Below are positions 1-11,945 of a DNA stretch of 64,000 nt, in pieces; the first letter of the stretch is position 1, and each line of letters opens with the position of its first letter. Source of the stretch: Mimachlamys varia (taxonomy: Eukaryota; Mollusca; Bivalvia; Pectinida; Pectinidae); contig OX392528.1 of the NCBI GenBank assembly GCA_947623455.1, positions 51,912,322 through 51,976,321 of the forward strand. The letters run 5' to 3'. The notes below the pieces were generated by a model that did no database searches, was not told the DNA's origin, and was given only the letters and a program-made list of their open reading frames with translations. The position numbers and the translations under genes are program-made.

Positions 1-616
1 CTTGAGTTCAATATAAAGCCAACCCGCATTACACCAGAGCAAGCGACAAGATATCAAAAGTTGAAGAACATAATGGCTTTATCGAAGCATTTTCATCAAC
101 AGTTTAGGAGATATTTTGCGATTTTCCGTTTTCTTCCAATGAAATTATTGAATGTCGTCCCTGTTATTTCTGTTAGATAGTAATCAATCTGGATTTAATA
201 ATCTAAAGCATTGTAGTACAATGAAATCGAATTTCAGCAGGAGCAATGGGATAATAATGATTTCAAATCCGATTTAACATTCGTTTTCAAAAATCGCGAT
301 TTTCCTGTGTAGTATTTGGAAATTTGAATAGTTTCAGAATTTCAGAAAAAAAAAAGGGTTTTAATCTAAGAATTTCATTTTATACCTGATCTGTTTGAAA
401 TCGAAATAAGCGTTACTTTTTAAATTCATAACGATAGATATTTTTTTAATTCTACTGCAATTGTAAAATGGCTCGCTTTTAACTTCCGTTAATCATTGCT
501 GATGGCCCGGATGTAAGCGCGCGGATTGTCTTCATTTTGCACTCAAAGATAGGCTCATATACATGCATGTTTAGGTGTTTTATGTTTATATATGCATGTA
601 GTTCCGAGCGCCACAA
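1..616. other. AT-rich stretch, nothing recognised
   Basis: AT-rich sequence with short A and T runs. I see no coding exon, RNA gene or terminal repeat in it. Confidence 0.5.
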
Positions 617-659
<43 letters not shown>

Positions 660-660
660 G

Positions 661-701
<41 letters not shown>

Positions 702-713
702 GTCATCATCATC
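617..713 (+). repeat. (ATC)n trinucleotide microsatellite
   Basis: About 32 units of atc with two cgtc interruptions near 659 and 701. All six frames read as homopolymers (Ile, Ser, His, or Met, Asp on the other strand), so the open frames here are artefacts of the repeat. Confidence 0.97.
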
Positions 714-867
714 AACAACAACACTAACTACAACAATCATCAGCATTTATTATAATAAATTGTTTACATCCCTTCAGTTGCTTTTCAACTGAGCAAAACA
801 AAGTCTAGAATTCTTGTGACCTTTTCTTTAACATAGCCTCAAGATTTAATGGGATAATTAGAAATTT

Positions 868-1175
868 CTTTCCTGAGAAATGGTTGACGACGATAAAAAT
901 ATAATTATGGTGGTGGGCTATCTTGGAACATACTTGAAAGCACCAAAAGCAACGATTGAATATACTGAAGAAGATACAGCACGAATGATTTAATTACTGG
1001 TTGGCAACACCTTTGTTGAGTTTGGAGGAAGGATTTGGTATCATACTGTTGGCATTCATATGGGAACAAACTATATCAACTCTTAACTGACTTTTGTTTT
1101 TTTTGCTTTCATACCTGGCTAAATTTGTCTAGGAGCTTATCAGGACAAACTCCACTCTAAATCTTTTATTTAAAT
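868..1175 (+). mobile_element. Reverse transcriptase retroelement fragment (central RT)
   Basis: Read forward with frameshifts, this gives a degraded segment related to the 'QTVGIPMGTNCAPLLADL' RT block: HTVGIHMGTNYINS is visible around 1,042-1,085. The upstream 'gctatcttggaacata' matches the copy near 39,320. The segment is broken by stops and is not a functional gene. It appears to be the left half of an old copy whose right half resumes at 1,377. Confidence 0.7.
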
Positions 1176-1217
1176 TTCAGAGTAATCAACGATTTGTTAA
1201 AAGTAACAAGAATTTTA

Positions 1218-1375
1218 CTAAAAAAATAGAGAATACCAAAGCGTCAACAAAACCATAATCCGAACTCAAAATCGATTTAACTAGAGGCAAAATAGGAACA
1301 AAAGATTTACAGGGAGACCCTCGTTAAAAGCACAAGAGAATAAGACCATGTGTTCCGGAAGAGTAAGCGTAACCT
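1218..1375 (-). mobile_element. 5'-truncated tail copy of the RT retroelement, nested
   Basis: Minus-strand copy of the family's 3' tail. On the plus strand it starts with agagaataccaaagcgtc, the complement of the shared 3' end, and runs to tccggaagagtaagcg. It sits between two plus-strand RT segments, so it looks like a later insertion into an older copy of the same family. Confidence 0.8.
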
Positions 1376-1376
1376 A

Positions 1377-1545
1377 GTCGATCGTGTTTACCCACCTGAG
1401 GACACAACAGACCCTTCTACATCAGCTGCTTACCTCGATCTATGCTTAAAATGTTATCAATAAGGACAGCTTACTCGATAGCTTTACGATAAACGTTGCG
1501 GTTTCGATTTTTCTATCGTGCCTATTTCCGTTTCTTGAGGTGAGT
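1377..1545 (+). mobile_element. RT retroelement fragment (region after the YIDD box)
   Basis: Forward translation begins VDRVYPPEDTTDPSTSAAY, then LDLCLK, and later LYDKRCGFDFSIV. These match the blocks that follow the catalytic YIDD box in the other copies (37.8, 39.5 and, on minus, 19.1 kb). Two in-frame stops show it is dead. Confidence 0.8.
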
Positions 1546-2667
1546 CTTGCAAATTTAAAAAATTCTATTGTTGGCGTTATAAGCGTCCCAAAATGTTAGA
1601 CCTGTGAACCCTCATCGTCATTTTATAATCACCTAGGTCATTACTTTTTTTTTTAATTGTTAATTTTCTTTTTTTTTTCATTATTTTCATTCATATTCAT
1701 CGATGATCTTTTTTTCATTTTTTGTTTGCTGTTTTATTATATTTTCATTTTTATTAAGATAGAAATAAAAAAAAAAAAATATCTTTGAAGTAAGATAATC
1801 TAATAATGGTATAGTTTTGATTGCTAAATAACTTTTTGTTTTTTGCATTTTTGCATTTTGGATTTTTTTTAACTTTAAACAATTAAAATTTAATTTTTAT
1901 TTGAACTATTTTGGACAACGTTCAGTATTGGCTTCACATTCAATCTTGTAACTATCATTGACAAATCTGAAAACTGAATTAGGTCACGGCCATGGATGGT
2001 AATAAAATAGGACGTAAGTAACAGAGTTTCCGTGTTTTTAATTTAACTGAAATTCTGAAAATATTTACTGATGGTTTTTTTCAATTTCATTTAAGATATT
2101 GTAAAGAGAATCGCACGGAAAGAGAATATTCCAAATATCTTTCGGGGGCCAATCATCATAAAATTTCAGCAAATGGCTAATTGAACATATTTGTTTGATA
2201 AAATGTCTTGAAAAAACCTATTTGTTAAAGTATGTAAAATATGTGTTTAAGTCCCCTTAAATAAACCTTAAATGAATCACTAATACAAGGAATATGGTAC
2301 GGCTTTTATAAAGCAAGTTGGAAATGCTTTCTTTTTAAAACCGACGGTTATTACCAAAAGTTAAGTTAAATAATATTTAGTCGGTGAAATAAGACAAGTC
2401 TTGAAATAAACCCTTTTTCGTGTATATAAGCAAATCGATATATTTCTTCAAAAATTTAAGAATAATAATTACCGTTTTGTAGGATCACCAAGTTATCTTT
2501 ATTTTATTCATTTTCGTTATCTGTTGTCGATTAGTTCATCCTTCAAACATAATCGGGTAGTACTTGCACATATATCATATAAATGTTAACAAAGTTGAAA
2601 ACTTGCGGGGTCGCCGTTGTCAAATGGTTCAGGTATCTGAAAGTCTGCTACCGTTAGCCATCCACAT
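1546..2667. other. Non-coding AT-rich stretch
   Basis: Long T and A runs (1,645-1,790) and no supported exon or repeat boundary. Confidence 0.5.
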
Positions 2668-2880
2668 CTCGGTCGCGGTAGCCAAGTGATAAATTTATCT
2701 GATATTTTGCTAACACTAGATCTCCATTTGTGGGTCACGGATTCGATGCTTAGGTGGGCTGTCCCCTGGAACTGTCCGTGGGTTTGTGTTCTTTCTCCAG
2801 GAAATCCCGACTTTCCTACACCACTCATAGCTGTTAATAGGACGTAAAACACAAACCGACCAAACCAAACACAAATTAAT
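2668..2880 (+). mobile_element. tRNA-derived SINE with mollusc-type tail
   Basis: The head has a degenerate A box (gcggtagccaagtgat) and a B box-like cacggattcgatgc, the spacing of an internal RNA polymerase III promoter. The 3' part contains gctgttaataggacgtaaaa followed by an accaaacc-rich end. The same tail occurs in inverted orientation at about 25,695. It has no coding capacity. Confidence 0.7.
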
Positions 2881-3154
2881 CAGTGCAGCATCATTCATTG
2901 GTCAAGTCCCCAGGGAAGACGATCCGATATTACACTAAATGCTTTGGGCTGCTGACAGAATTCACAAAACGCTCCCTGGCGTATTCCAAGTAGCCCCATA
3001 GTGACAAAGTACGTTAATTGCCTTGACAGGTAATTTAAAAGGGCAAAAGTTTAGAAAATCTCTTTTTCTGCCTCTACTGATGTAAAACATGGGTTAAGCC
3101 CTACCTTTATTTCTGTGATTAAAGACGCATTCGAGCTTAAAATCCAGCATAAAC

Positions 3155-3258
3155 AAGGATCTCCATATCAATATTTCCTTTGTTCATATCTTACACCTAG
3201 TTTAATTGATTTTACGTTCGGATTATGGTTTTATTTACGCTTCGATATTCTCTATTTT
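3155..3258 (+). mobile_element. RT retroelement 3' tail copy
   Basis: Matches the family tail from gatctccat through cctttgttcatat to the shared end gcttcgatattctct. Diverged and strongly 5'-truncated. Faces the minus copy at 3,446 tail to tail. Confidence 0.7.
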
Positions 3259-3445
3259 TTCATAGTCTATCACATGTCCTTTCTTTTTTGAACCTTTGTT
3301 GCGTACATCGTATTATTCTGAATTTCCAAAATAACTTTTCATGTTTTGAATTGACATTATTTTAAGGCAGAATATCATTTAGCAATATCATATTCGTATT
3401 AAAACCTTCTTGGGAATTCAATGCCGCAATATCTATAAAAAAAAA

Positions 3446-3830
3446 GATAGAGAATATCGAAGCGTCAACAAAATCATAACCCGAACTCAAAATCGATTAA
3501 ACTAGGGACAGGAAACGAAAAAATGAAGAATTCACATTGAGACCCTTGTTAAAGAACAAGAGAATAATACCAGATGTTCTGGAAGAGTAAGCGACTTCTG
3601 CTTCATCGACGACACCCGCCATGTAAAACTTGGTCACATCAAAGTCCTCAAAATGAAAACCGGGTCATCACAACAAGTAAGCACACTAATAAGTATACTC
3701 AAAAACGTCCATCGTATCACACGAAGATACAGAATATTTCTTAATGAAACAATTGGCGACCATAAAATTTGCCAATAGTTCTGATCATCCTGCATCTCTC
3801 ATATCACTGTATTGTTATCGATGTTGACCT
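3446..3830 (-). mobile_element. RT retroelement 3' part, minus strand
   Basis: Plus-strand sequence begins with the complement of the shared 3' end (agagaatatcgaagcgtc) and continues through tcatcgacgacacccgccatg into the degraded end of the RT frame. No intact frame remains. Confidence 0.8.
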
Positions 3831-4091
3831 TTTAATTTCTTTTTTATTTATGAATACTGTCGGTTAATCCCAAATACGCATACAAACAGTTAAGCATTAT
3901 TTGGTGTATGAAACTCGATAACATAATTACTGGAATATTGATTACAACTACATGTATTGTGGTGTTTTGACGTTAAACCTATAACTCGTTATTTATTTGG
4001 AATTAAGCCGTTATTAAAATCATTTATATACAAAATGTATGGGGTTTTTTTTTGCACATCCCTTTCTATTTCAACGCTAGTTTAAATTCTA

Positions 4092-4134
4092 ACATCAACG
4101 ATGAGTCCCAGAAGGACAAAACAGCTGTGTGGTT
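4092..4134 (+). ncRNA. Degenerate hammerhead ribozyme motif
   Basis: Same layout as the motif at 15,264: a stem I strand (catca), a core that should read CTGANGA, stem II gtcc/ggac, a GAAAC position, the short palindromic helix III (cagctg), then a stem I partner. Here the first core block reads acgatga and the second reads aaaac, both damaging changes, so this copy should be inactive. Confidence 0.6.
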
Positions 4135-5164
4135 TACACAGGCAGGCAGTGTAGTTCATGCTTGGCATGCTGTATCGCATGTGTGTCTTACATTCGTCTT
4201 TAAAACTAATTGCAATAGCTACCTGTCATCACTTACAGAAAAAGAAGGCGAGAAGAATTGCTTACATTTTTCATTGTAGCGTATCCCTGTTATTGTGTAC
4301 CTTTATCATTGAAGTGGGTCCCTGTTGTTGTTTACTTTAATCATTGAAGCGTATCGCTGACTGAACTCTGACAATGGTTCCCCTGATTCTTATCAGTCTG
4401 ATCCGTGACTGGATATACACTTGATTGTGTGAGTGGAATCGCACGGGGCTCGGTTCGTAATCTCAACAGGACAGTATTTGCTTTTACTTGTGTCATTTAG
4501 AGTAATTCTAATTAAATTGACGAATAGTCCGATCATTAACGAGAATGAATTTCCAATAAAACAAATTAATTCTCCCATAAAACATTATTTATCTGCCACA
4601 AAGTGTAATATCGTGACCTCATTCTGTTTGGCAGAAAATGTCCTCAGGGTCTCCCCGGGGAGATACGACAAGGGCGGAGGCATTACACGATATTTCATTC
4701 GTGAGAAAAGGTTTTGTTATCTCATCTTTTTATCGTACAAAGTGATATTAAGCACACAGCATTCTGCAAAATGGGTTCAACACAGGTGAAAGATACAGGA
4801 TATATTATACCGTATTCTGACGTCATTCAACACTTTCCAGAAGCGTTTTGTTATAGAAAACAACACGTGAGCATTTGTATATTTGAAAGATTTGATTTCA
4901 AATGCATTTATAACTATTGTATAAGAAATCTTACTTACCTCTGCAGTATATTTGCTAATTGAAATAAATGTATATTATCATATTTTAACAACATGTTAAT
5001 CAAAATGTACCTGTTATGTATTTTATGGCAAATCAATAAATTGAACTCGGAGTTATTAGCTTAATTGAAATTTAATCGACTGTGAATATCAAGGAATTTT
5101 TCTTGGGTTATTTTAACGCTATCTTGCAACAACACTTAAAAGGTTTTTTAAACTTCAGAATTAC

Positions 5165-5290
5165 TTTCATGTTCTGATTTTATCAAACCTAGAGTGCCTC
5201 AGGGTTATATCCTTGATCCATTACTTTTCCAAATATATACAAATGATCTTGATGTTGTGTTGCAATCAGAGTCAAACAAAATAACTGGTT
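5165..5290 (+). mobile_element. Non-LTR retrotransposon (LINE) RT fragment
   Basis: Forward reading contains RVPQGYILDPLLFQIYTNDL, the well-known 'PQGSxLGPLLFxIYINDL' block of LINE reverse transcriptases. The flanks fall into stops, so only a short relic survives. It belongs to a different RT lineage from the abundant YDKRDDF family. Confidence 0.72.
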
Positions 5291-5469
5291 ACAATGCTTT
5301 TAAAGAATATTCACGAATTAACCTTGAGATGGGATAAGCAAAACCAGACATAGTGGCAAAACAAAAGTTGTGCATAGGTTTTAATCGTGGAATGCAAACA
5401 TATTCATTATGAATTCATGAAAAAAGAACGGTTTATGTATTTATGGCATTAATAATAAAGATCAAAGTA

Positions 5470-5905
5470 ATATCGCGATTTTCGTGATAGATATCAACTG
5501 CTGACGACACAGGGATTCGGGAAATGCTCGTTGATGAAGACTATGGGCAAGTTTTATGGTCGCCATCTCGATATCATCGAGAAATAATCTGTATCTTTGT
5601 GTGATATGAAGATGGACGTTTTTAAATTTGCTTGTGTGTTTACTTGTTGTGATCACAATGATGACTCGGTTCTAATTTTGAGGGTTGATGCTTACTTGGA
5701 TGTGACAAAGATTTACATTGCGGTTGTCGTCGATGAAGCAGAAGACGCTTACTCTTCCGGAACACCTGGTCTTATTCTCTTGTGCTTTTACGAGAGTCTT
5801 CATGTAAATATTTCCTTTGTTCCTATTTTGCCCCTAGTTTACTCGATTTTGAGTTCGGATTATGGTTTTGTTGACGCTTTGGTATTCCCTGATTTTTTTT
5901 TTCAG
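5470..5905 (+). mobile_element. RT retroelement 3' part with full tail
   Basis: Carries the degenerate end of the RT frame (gtcgccatct...cgagaaat), then the most canonical tail: gtcgtcgatgaagcagaag, cttactcttccggaacacc, cctttgttcc and the end gacgctttggtattccct. Confidence 0.85.
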
Positions 5906-6930
5906 TAAAGGAGTCAGTTTGTATATAATCAATTGCCGTTTTTACCATTTTACCAGTCAAAGTCTGTCTTGGTTTGTCATGCCCCCTTGAAAATTTAATG
6001 ATTGTGGTTTAAGAAGAAAAATAAATGTTCTCGTCCTATTTGATGAAACACTATCTTACCCTAATCACCCTGAACAAATTTGAAGAATTAACAATTTCCT
6101 CTCCGAATAAAAAAGTAAGATAAAATATATACTCTTTAAGTAACCAACAAAGAGAAAGCACCACAGCATTGAGGACAATGAAATAGATGTTGATTTTTTG
6201 GGGAGCAATCTCATAGGACATTAAATGTTATTATAATCTAATAAAGAAATCAGACTTTGAATTATTCAGATTGTCATTTCTCAATAGACGCCTCGACATA
6301 CGGACAGAAATCTTGAACTCACATTATTCGTTGAAGGCAGAACAGGACTTTTTTTTAAATGGTAAGGGTTTCTGACATCAGCAGTCAGGATGAATACTGT
6401 CAACTCTGTAAAAACATAGGAAACAATTTGAATTTGTACTCAATTACTCTAGACACAAGCAATCAATTTTGTGATAATGGACAAAAAAATCTCGTCAAAG
6501 CACGGTAACGATAGGAGACAATTTCTTTCCTATAACGGAGAATATTTTTTTATCTATCTAAGTCATCAGTCACGATGGAGGATGAAAGAACAGCCTTTCT
6601 AACGATATGGACGTAAGTTTGTCTTTTCTCAATTGGCAATCGATCAGGAGGCAAAGTCGAGGCCAAGTCTGGGATTCATTGAAATTTTTTACATTGTCTG
6701 TTTCCAGTGACACCTAATCTAAGATTGCATTTGTTAAATTGCATTTCGTGACTAATACACCTCTTGATAAGTATTATACATGTCAATCATATTCACTGAA
6801 CTATAACTAAAGAAAGTTTACTATAAATATGATAATGGAAACGCGCTGACATAATATATACCTGAGATTAATGCAATGGTTATTTGTTGACGTGTCATGC
6901 CACCCTGACATTTGTATGACTTTCGTCCAC
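5906..6930. other. Non-coding stretch
   Basis: AT-rich, with stops in all frames. No repeat boundary or gene recognised. Confidence 0.5.
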
Positions 6931-7260
6931 CCCCCCCCCCCCCCCCGCAATGCGCCATGGCAAGGTGTGTCATTTCGGTGACACGCAGTGAAGCCGTGAA
7001 GCCGTGTTTGCGGGCCGTTCACGCACTCTACATGCATACGTTACGTACTGTCTACACGAAAAAAGTCACATTGGCGCGCAATGACACTACATGTTTACAC
7101 ATAGGTTATATATTGTTCGCGCATTGTTTAAGTTTGCCATACTGCATTGTCCCTCAGTGTCCCGCATGAACACGCATAGTTCCCGCTGTCTTCCCGCATT
7201 GTCACGCATTGACCAACGAGTTCGCGTAGTATTGAAGCATAGTTAACTCAAGTGGGACGC
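6931..7260. repeat. Poly-C tract and GC-rich degenerate 'cgcattgtc' repeat
   Basis: A run of C near 6,931-6,946 is followed by about 300 bp with unusually many CpG and repeated words such as cccgcattgtcacgcattg. This looks like a decayed short-unit tandem repeat. Confidence 0.5.
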
Positions 7261-7676
7261 ACACAAAACCAACATTGATGCTTGCTGTAGTTTTGCAAAT
7301 GTCGAAATTCCTTCTCCGACATGGTACGCACCGCCGTACCTTTCAAACACTCTTCACAAGTCTTTCATCATTGGCACGCCATTGCGGGGGCGAAAATTGT
7401 GCGAGTACTTAGACTGCTTTTTTATTTCATTTTTTATCAAACGAACAAATGTTTTTTTAATTGCATTTTAATTAATGCATGTCTTCTCTCATTAATCGAA
7501 ATAAAAACAACTGAATATCGACACTACAAAAGGAACGAGATATTTTTTGTGTAATTTTGATTGACTGACGTCGTTAGGGCGACATTCTTATATATATATT
7601 CTGTTGGCTCTTGTAGGTGTGGCAGGTAGTCTGGAACCATTATCTATATCTGTATCATTACCTCTGTCAGCTCAAA

Positions 7677-7745
7677 CAAACAAACAAACAAACAAACAAG
7701 CAAACAAACAAACAAAAACAAATCAATCAATAAAATAAATAAATA
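7677..7745 (+). repeat. (AAAC)n then (AATA)n microsatellite
   Basis: About ten aaac units with small interruptions, followed by aata-type units. Confidence 0.9.
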
Positions 7746-8519
7746 TAAATGCTATGAGCACAGGGACTATAAGAACCGATATCAATATTCAGACAAACAG
7801 TGTCACATTTTGATATATCATGATTTTCTTAAATGTCACTAAAGTTTTGACTTTTTAATCTATTCTGCATCATTCAAGTTTACACAGATATTAGCTGATG
7901 GAACAGGATACTCCTCCACCTAAAAGGAAATCCAAATCAAATAGTTCTTGTATGATTTTACTACTGAATCATGTGTGTAGGTTTAAATGATTGGATCACA
8001 TTTCGCCCAAATAATTAATGAAGCTAAGACTCTGGTCCAATTATATATACTAATAGTCTTGATGCTTGAAAAAGAAGCAGACTATTTTGGTAAATATTCG
8101 TAACTATTTACAAAAAAAAATCAACCGTTTACTCTTCAGGATGCATTAATTGTTTTATGAGCAAGGTTTTTTATTTTACTGCAGACTAAATTGATTTCCC
8201 GTGAGACTATACTGATATAGGACTATCAAAACCAATAGACAATTGCAATGAACTTTTTCTTTTCTTTTCACTGAAATGATCTTATTCGTCTGACAGTGAC
8301 CTTCAAAATGTTCTTCAGGTAGATATTAATCATTAGAATACATGGATTTTTTTCGGTTCTTTGCCTTTGGAGATGCTATGATATGTGATATACTGCAATA
8401 CACGATTTGATATGTTTGCTTGTTAATGATATCATATATCTGATCTTTTCTTGTCGAAATTGGGATATGCATTGGCATAATGTATTGACGCTGTTCCACA
8501 AACGTCGCTATTTTATATT
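7746..8519. other. Non-coding stretch before the minisatellite
   Basis: No supported exon or element boundary. Confidence 0.45.
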
Positions 8520-10080
8520 TATTTTATCTTGTTTGTTGACGTTGTGGCGCATTACGTCTTTGTGTGTGGACGTTGCGGCGCATAAAGTCCCTGTAAATTG
8601 ACGTTGTGGCTTATTAAATCATTGTGTGGTTTCCTTGTGGCACATTAAGTCATTTTATGTTGACATTATGGCGAATTTAGCCATTGTGTGTTGACGTTGT
8701 AGCGCATTAAGTCCTTGTTTGTAAGCGTTAATATTGGCGCACTTTGTCATTGTGTTTTGAGGTTGTGGCACATTTCCTCTCTGTGTGTTGATATTGTTAC
8801 GCATTGAGTCCTTGTTTGTAAGCGTTAATATTGGCGCACTTTGTCATTGCGTTTTGAGGTTGTGGCACATTTCCTCTCTGTGTGTTGATATTGTTACGCA
8901 TTGAGTCCTTGTTTGTAAGCGTTAATATTGGCGCACTTTGTCATTGTGTTTTGAGGTTGTGGCACATTTCCTCTCTGTGTGTTGATATTGTTACGCATTG
9001 AGTCCTTGTTTGTAAGCGTTAATATTGGCGCACTTTGTCATTGCGTTTTGAGGTTGTGGCACATTTCCTCTGTGTGTGTTGATATTGTTACGCATTGAGT
9101 CCTTGTTTGTAAGCGTTAATATTGGCGCACTTTGTCATTGTGTTTTGAGGTGTGGCACATTTCCTCTCTGTGTGTTGATATTGTTACGCATTGAGTCCTT
9201 GTTTGTAAGCGTTAATATTGGCGCACTTTGTCATTGTGTTTTGAGGTGTGGCACATTTCCTCTCTGTGTGTTGATATTGTTACGCATTGAGTCCTTGTTT
9301 GTAAGCGTTAATATTGGCGCACTTTGTCATTGTGTTTTGAGGTGTGGCACATTTCCTCTCTGTGTGTTGATATTGTTACGCATTACGTCCTTGTGTGTGG
9401 ACGATGTGGCGCATCAAGTCGTTGTTGGCGCATAAAGTCCTTGTGTGTTGACGTTATGTTGTATGAAATCACTGTGTATCTTCATTGTGGCGCATTCAGT
9501 CCTTGTAGGTAGACATTATGGCGAATTAGGCATTGTGCGTTGACGTTGTAGCGCATTAAGTCCGTGATGTAAGCGTTGTGGCGCACTTTGTCCTTGTGTT
9601 TTGACGTTATGGGGCATTTTCTCCTTATGCGTTGATATTATTGCGCATTGAGTCCTTGTTTGTTGACCTTGTAACGTAATAAATCCTTGTCTGTCGACGT
9701 TATGACGTATTAAGTCATTGTGTGTCGACCTAGTGGCGCATTAAGTCCTTGTGTGTTGACGTTATGACGCATTTAGTCCTTGTCTTGACGTAGTGGCGCA
9801 TTACATGTATGTCCTCATGTGTTGACGTTTAGGCGCATTACGTCTTTGTTTGTTAGCGTTGTGGTGCATAATGTCCTTGTGTTTTGACTTTGTGGCGCAT
9901 TAAGTCATTGTGTATTGACGTTGTACAGCGCATATAGCCACTGTGTGTTGACGTTGTGGCGTATTTAGTCATTGTGTGTTGACATTGTAGAGCATTAACG
10001 TCTTGTGTGTTGACGATGTGGCTCATTTAATCCATGTATGTTTCAGTTGTGTTACATTGTCTTGTAGTGTTGTCCATGCA
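8520..10080 (+). repeat. ~32-bp minisatellite with 97/96-bp higher-order unit
   Basis: The basic unit resembles gttgacgttgtggcgcatta plus agtccttgtgt. From about 8,709 to 9,390 three diverged units are locked into a higher-order repeat: the word gagtccttg starts at 8,806, 8,903, 9,000, 9,097, 9,193 and 9,289 (periods 97, 97, 97, 96, 96). The 96-bp copies lack one base (gaggtgtgg instead of gaggttgtgg), which keeps a frame open (9,076-9,435). I regard that frame as fortuitous. Confidence 0.93.
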
Positions 10081-10849
10081 TGTTAACGCTGTGGTGCTTT
10101 AGTCTTTTTAAATATATATATACATATTTTTTTAGAACCGTTTAAATATTAGGACTGAACAACAACAATGAGCGGTCTACTCTAGAGAAAACAGATTGAA
10201 ATCATTATCCTTTCAGCAAAAGTTAAAAATGCTATCAGTGCACTGCACTCCTTTAAATTACTTTAAAAGGAAATCAACAATGTGACTAGCTGTTCGTAGT
10301 GATACAAAGGGGGCCGTAGCGTGTACTATTACGGAGACGAGGAACTCTGATGTCAGCGTAACACACCTTTGGGAATCTCATAAACTTCAGCGAGATTTTA
10401 TCGGACAGAATCACCGTGGTTAACATGACTGAATATCAAGAAGCGATTGTACCTCATAGTTTTGCTGCAGTTGATTACATGATTGGCATTTATTTAGATT
10501 TATATCATTTTTGTTTGGTTTGCATATTCCCAAAGGATATTCCTTTGTTCTGAACGGAATATGACACCTTTCTGTTTGCTGATATTGGTAATATTTCTCC
10601 TGAAAGCAAACAATACATTTTTATTTTATTAATTGATTACTTACTAATCTAGTTTGACGGTTATACCATTTATGTTTTGCTCAGCCATAAAACTAAATAT
10701 ATATATAATTTCTCAACAGCCAGCGTTCATAATATATGTGTTAATCATAGAAAGTTTTACTCCTTTCATTTAAAAACTTACCAAAAAGCGAAACACAGCT
10801 TTACACATAGTTATAAACGTTTAAATATACTCATTATCGTACAGACTTG
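10081..10849. other. Non-coding stretch
   Basis: No gene or repeat boundary recognised. Confidence 0.45.
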
Positions 10850-11098
10850 TTTCGATTGAGAATGATGACTAGGTTCTAACTTGAAGTACTTGGTGTTTAC
10901 TTGGACGTTACCAGGATGGCGGGTGTCTTCGATGAAGCAGTAGACGCTTACTCTTCCGGAACACCTGGTCCTATTCTCTTGCACTTTTGCAAGGGTATCC
11001 ATGTAACTCTTTCCTTTGATTATATTTTGCACCTTTGTAACCGATTTTGAGTTCGGATTACGATTTTGTTGGCGCTTCGATATTCTCCGATATTTTTC
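10850..11098 (+). mobile_element. RT retroelement 3' tail copy
   Basis: Contains gatgactaggttctaa, ggcgggtgtcttcgatgaag, cttactcttccggaacacc and the shared end cgcttcgatattctc. Pairs tail to tail with the minus copy at 11,368. Confidence 0.83.
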
Positions 11099-11367
11099 GT
11101 TAAGTATTGCAATATCCCAGTGCTAAAGAATGAGCTTCGTTACCACAATATATGAAAGCATTACTTATATAAAGAACCATCTATTGTGCAATTTGCTGAT
11201 GCTTTATTTTACATAACGAATAATTTCGCTTTCAGCAAATCTGCCGTTTCAAACAAAAACGGAGAAGGACTGCATACTTGTGTAATGAAATAAACTTGGG
11301 CCAACAATAGGAAAACCAAGTTCATAAAAATGGATTCATTTTCTTTGTAGAGTAAATGCTTTTCCAA

Positions 11368-11945
11368 AATCTGAAAATACCGAAGCGTAAAACAACAATC
11401 CGAGTTCGAAATCAATTAAACCAGGGACAAAATATGAGAAAAGGGAAGGTTTATACGGAAACAATTGCAAAAAGTATAACAGAAAAAGACCATGTGTTCG
11501 GAAAAAGTAAGCCACCATGGAAGTCCTCGAAGTGAGAACTGAGACATCATTCAAAATCACAACAAGCAACCTAATCAACATATTCAAAAACATCCACCTT
11601 CTTAAAATGTCATGCAGGGATACAAAATATTCCTCAAAGAGAAGGAGATTGCCACCATAACACTTGTTCGTAGTCCTTATCTCCCTGTATCACTCGAATC
11701 TCTGTGTTGTAAGTTTGTTTGTCAGCAGCCGACATATGTGATGAAAATCTCGATTTCCAGAGCAAGCCCTACGATAAATAATTAAACGCGACATGCAAAC
11801 ACCATAAGTTTGAGAAGCGGAAATGTTGATATCAAGAAACGATTGTCAAGTTTATCGTATTGCCCAGTTTATTGTAAGCTGTCTATGTTGGGAATACTTT
11901 AAGTAAAGATCGAGGTAAGCAGCTGATGTAGAAGAGTTTGATATT
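11368..11945 (-). mobile_element. RT retroelement 3' half, minus strand
   Basis: Starts at the inverted shared end (gaaaataccgaagcg) and extends beyond the tail into the RT frame. The regions equivalent to the Tyr-Gly-Val and YDKRDDF blocks can be followed to about 11,930. Full of stops. Confidence 0.8.

Noticed and set aside
479..792. Open frames of 60-80 codons on both strands
   Set aside because: They are translations of the (ATC)n repeat in different frames.
4433..4789. 118-codon frame
   Set aside because: AT-driven composition, no domain, no splice pair; the first part overlaps repeat-like sequence.
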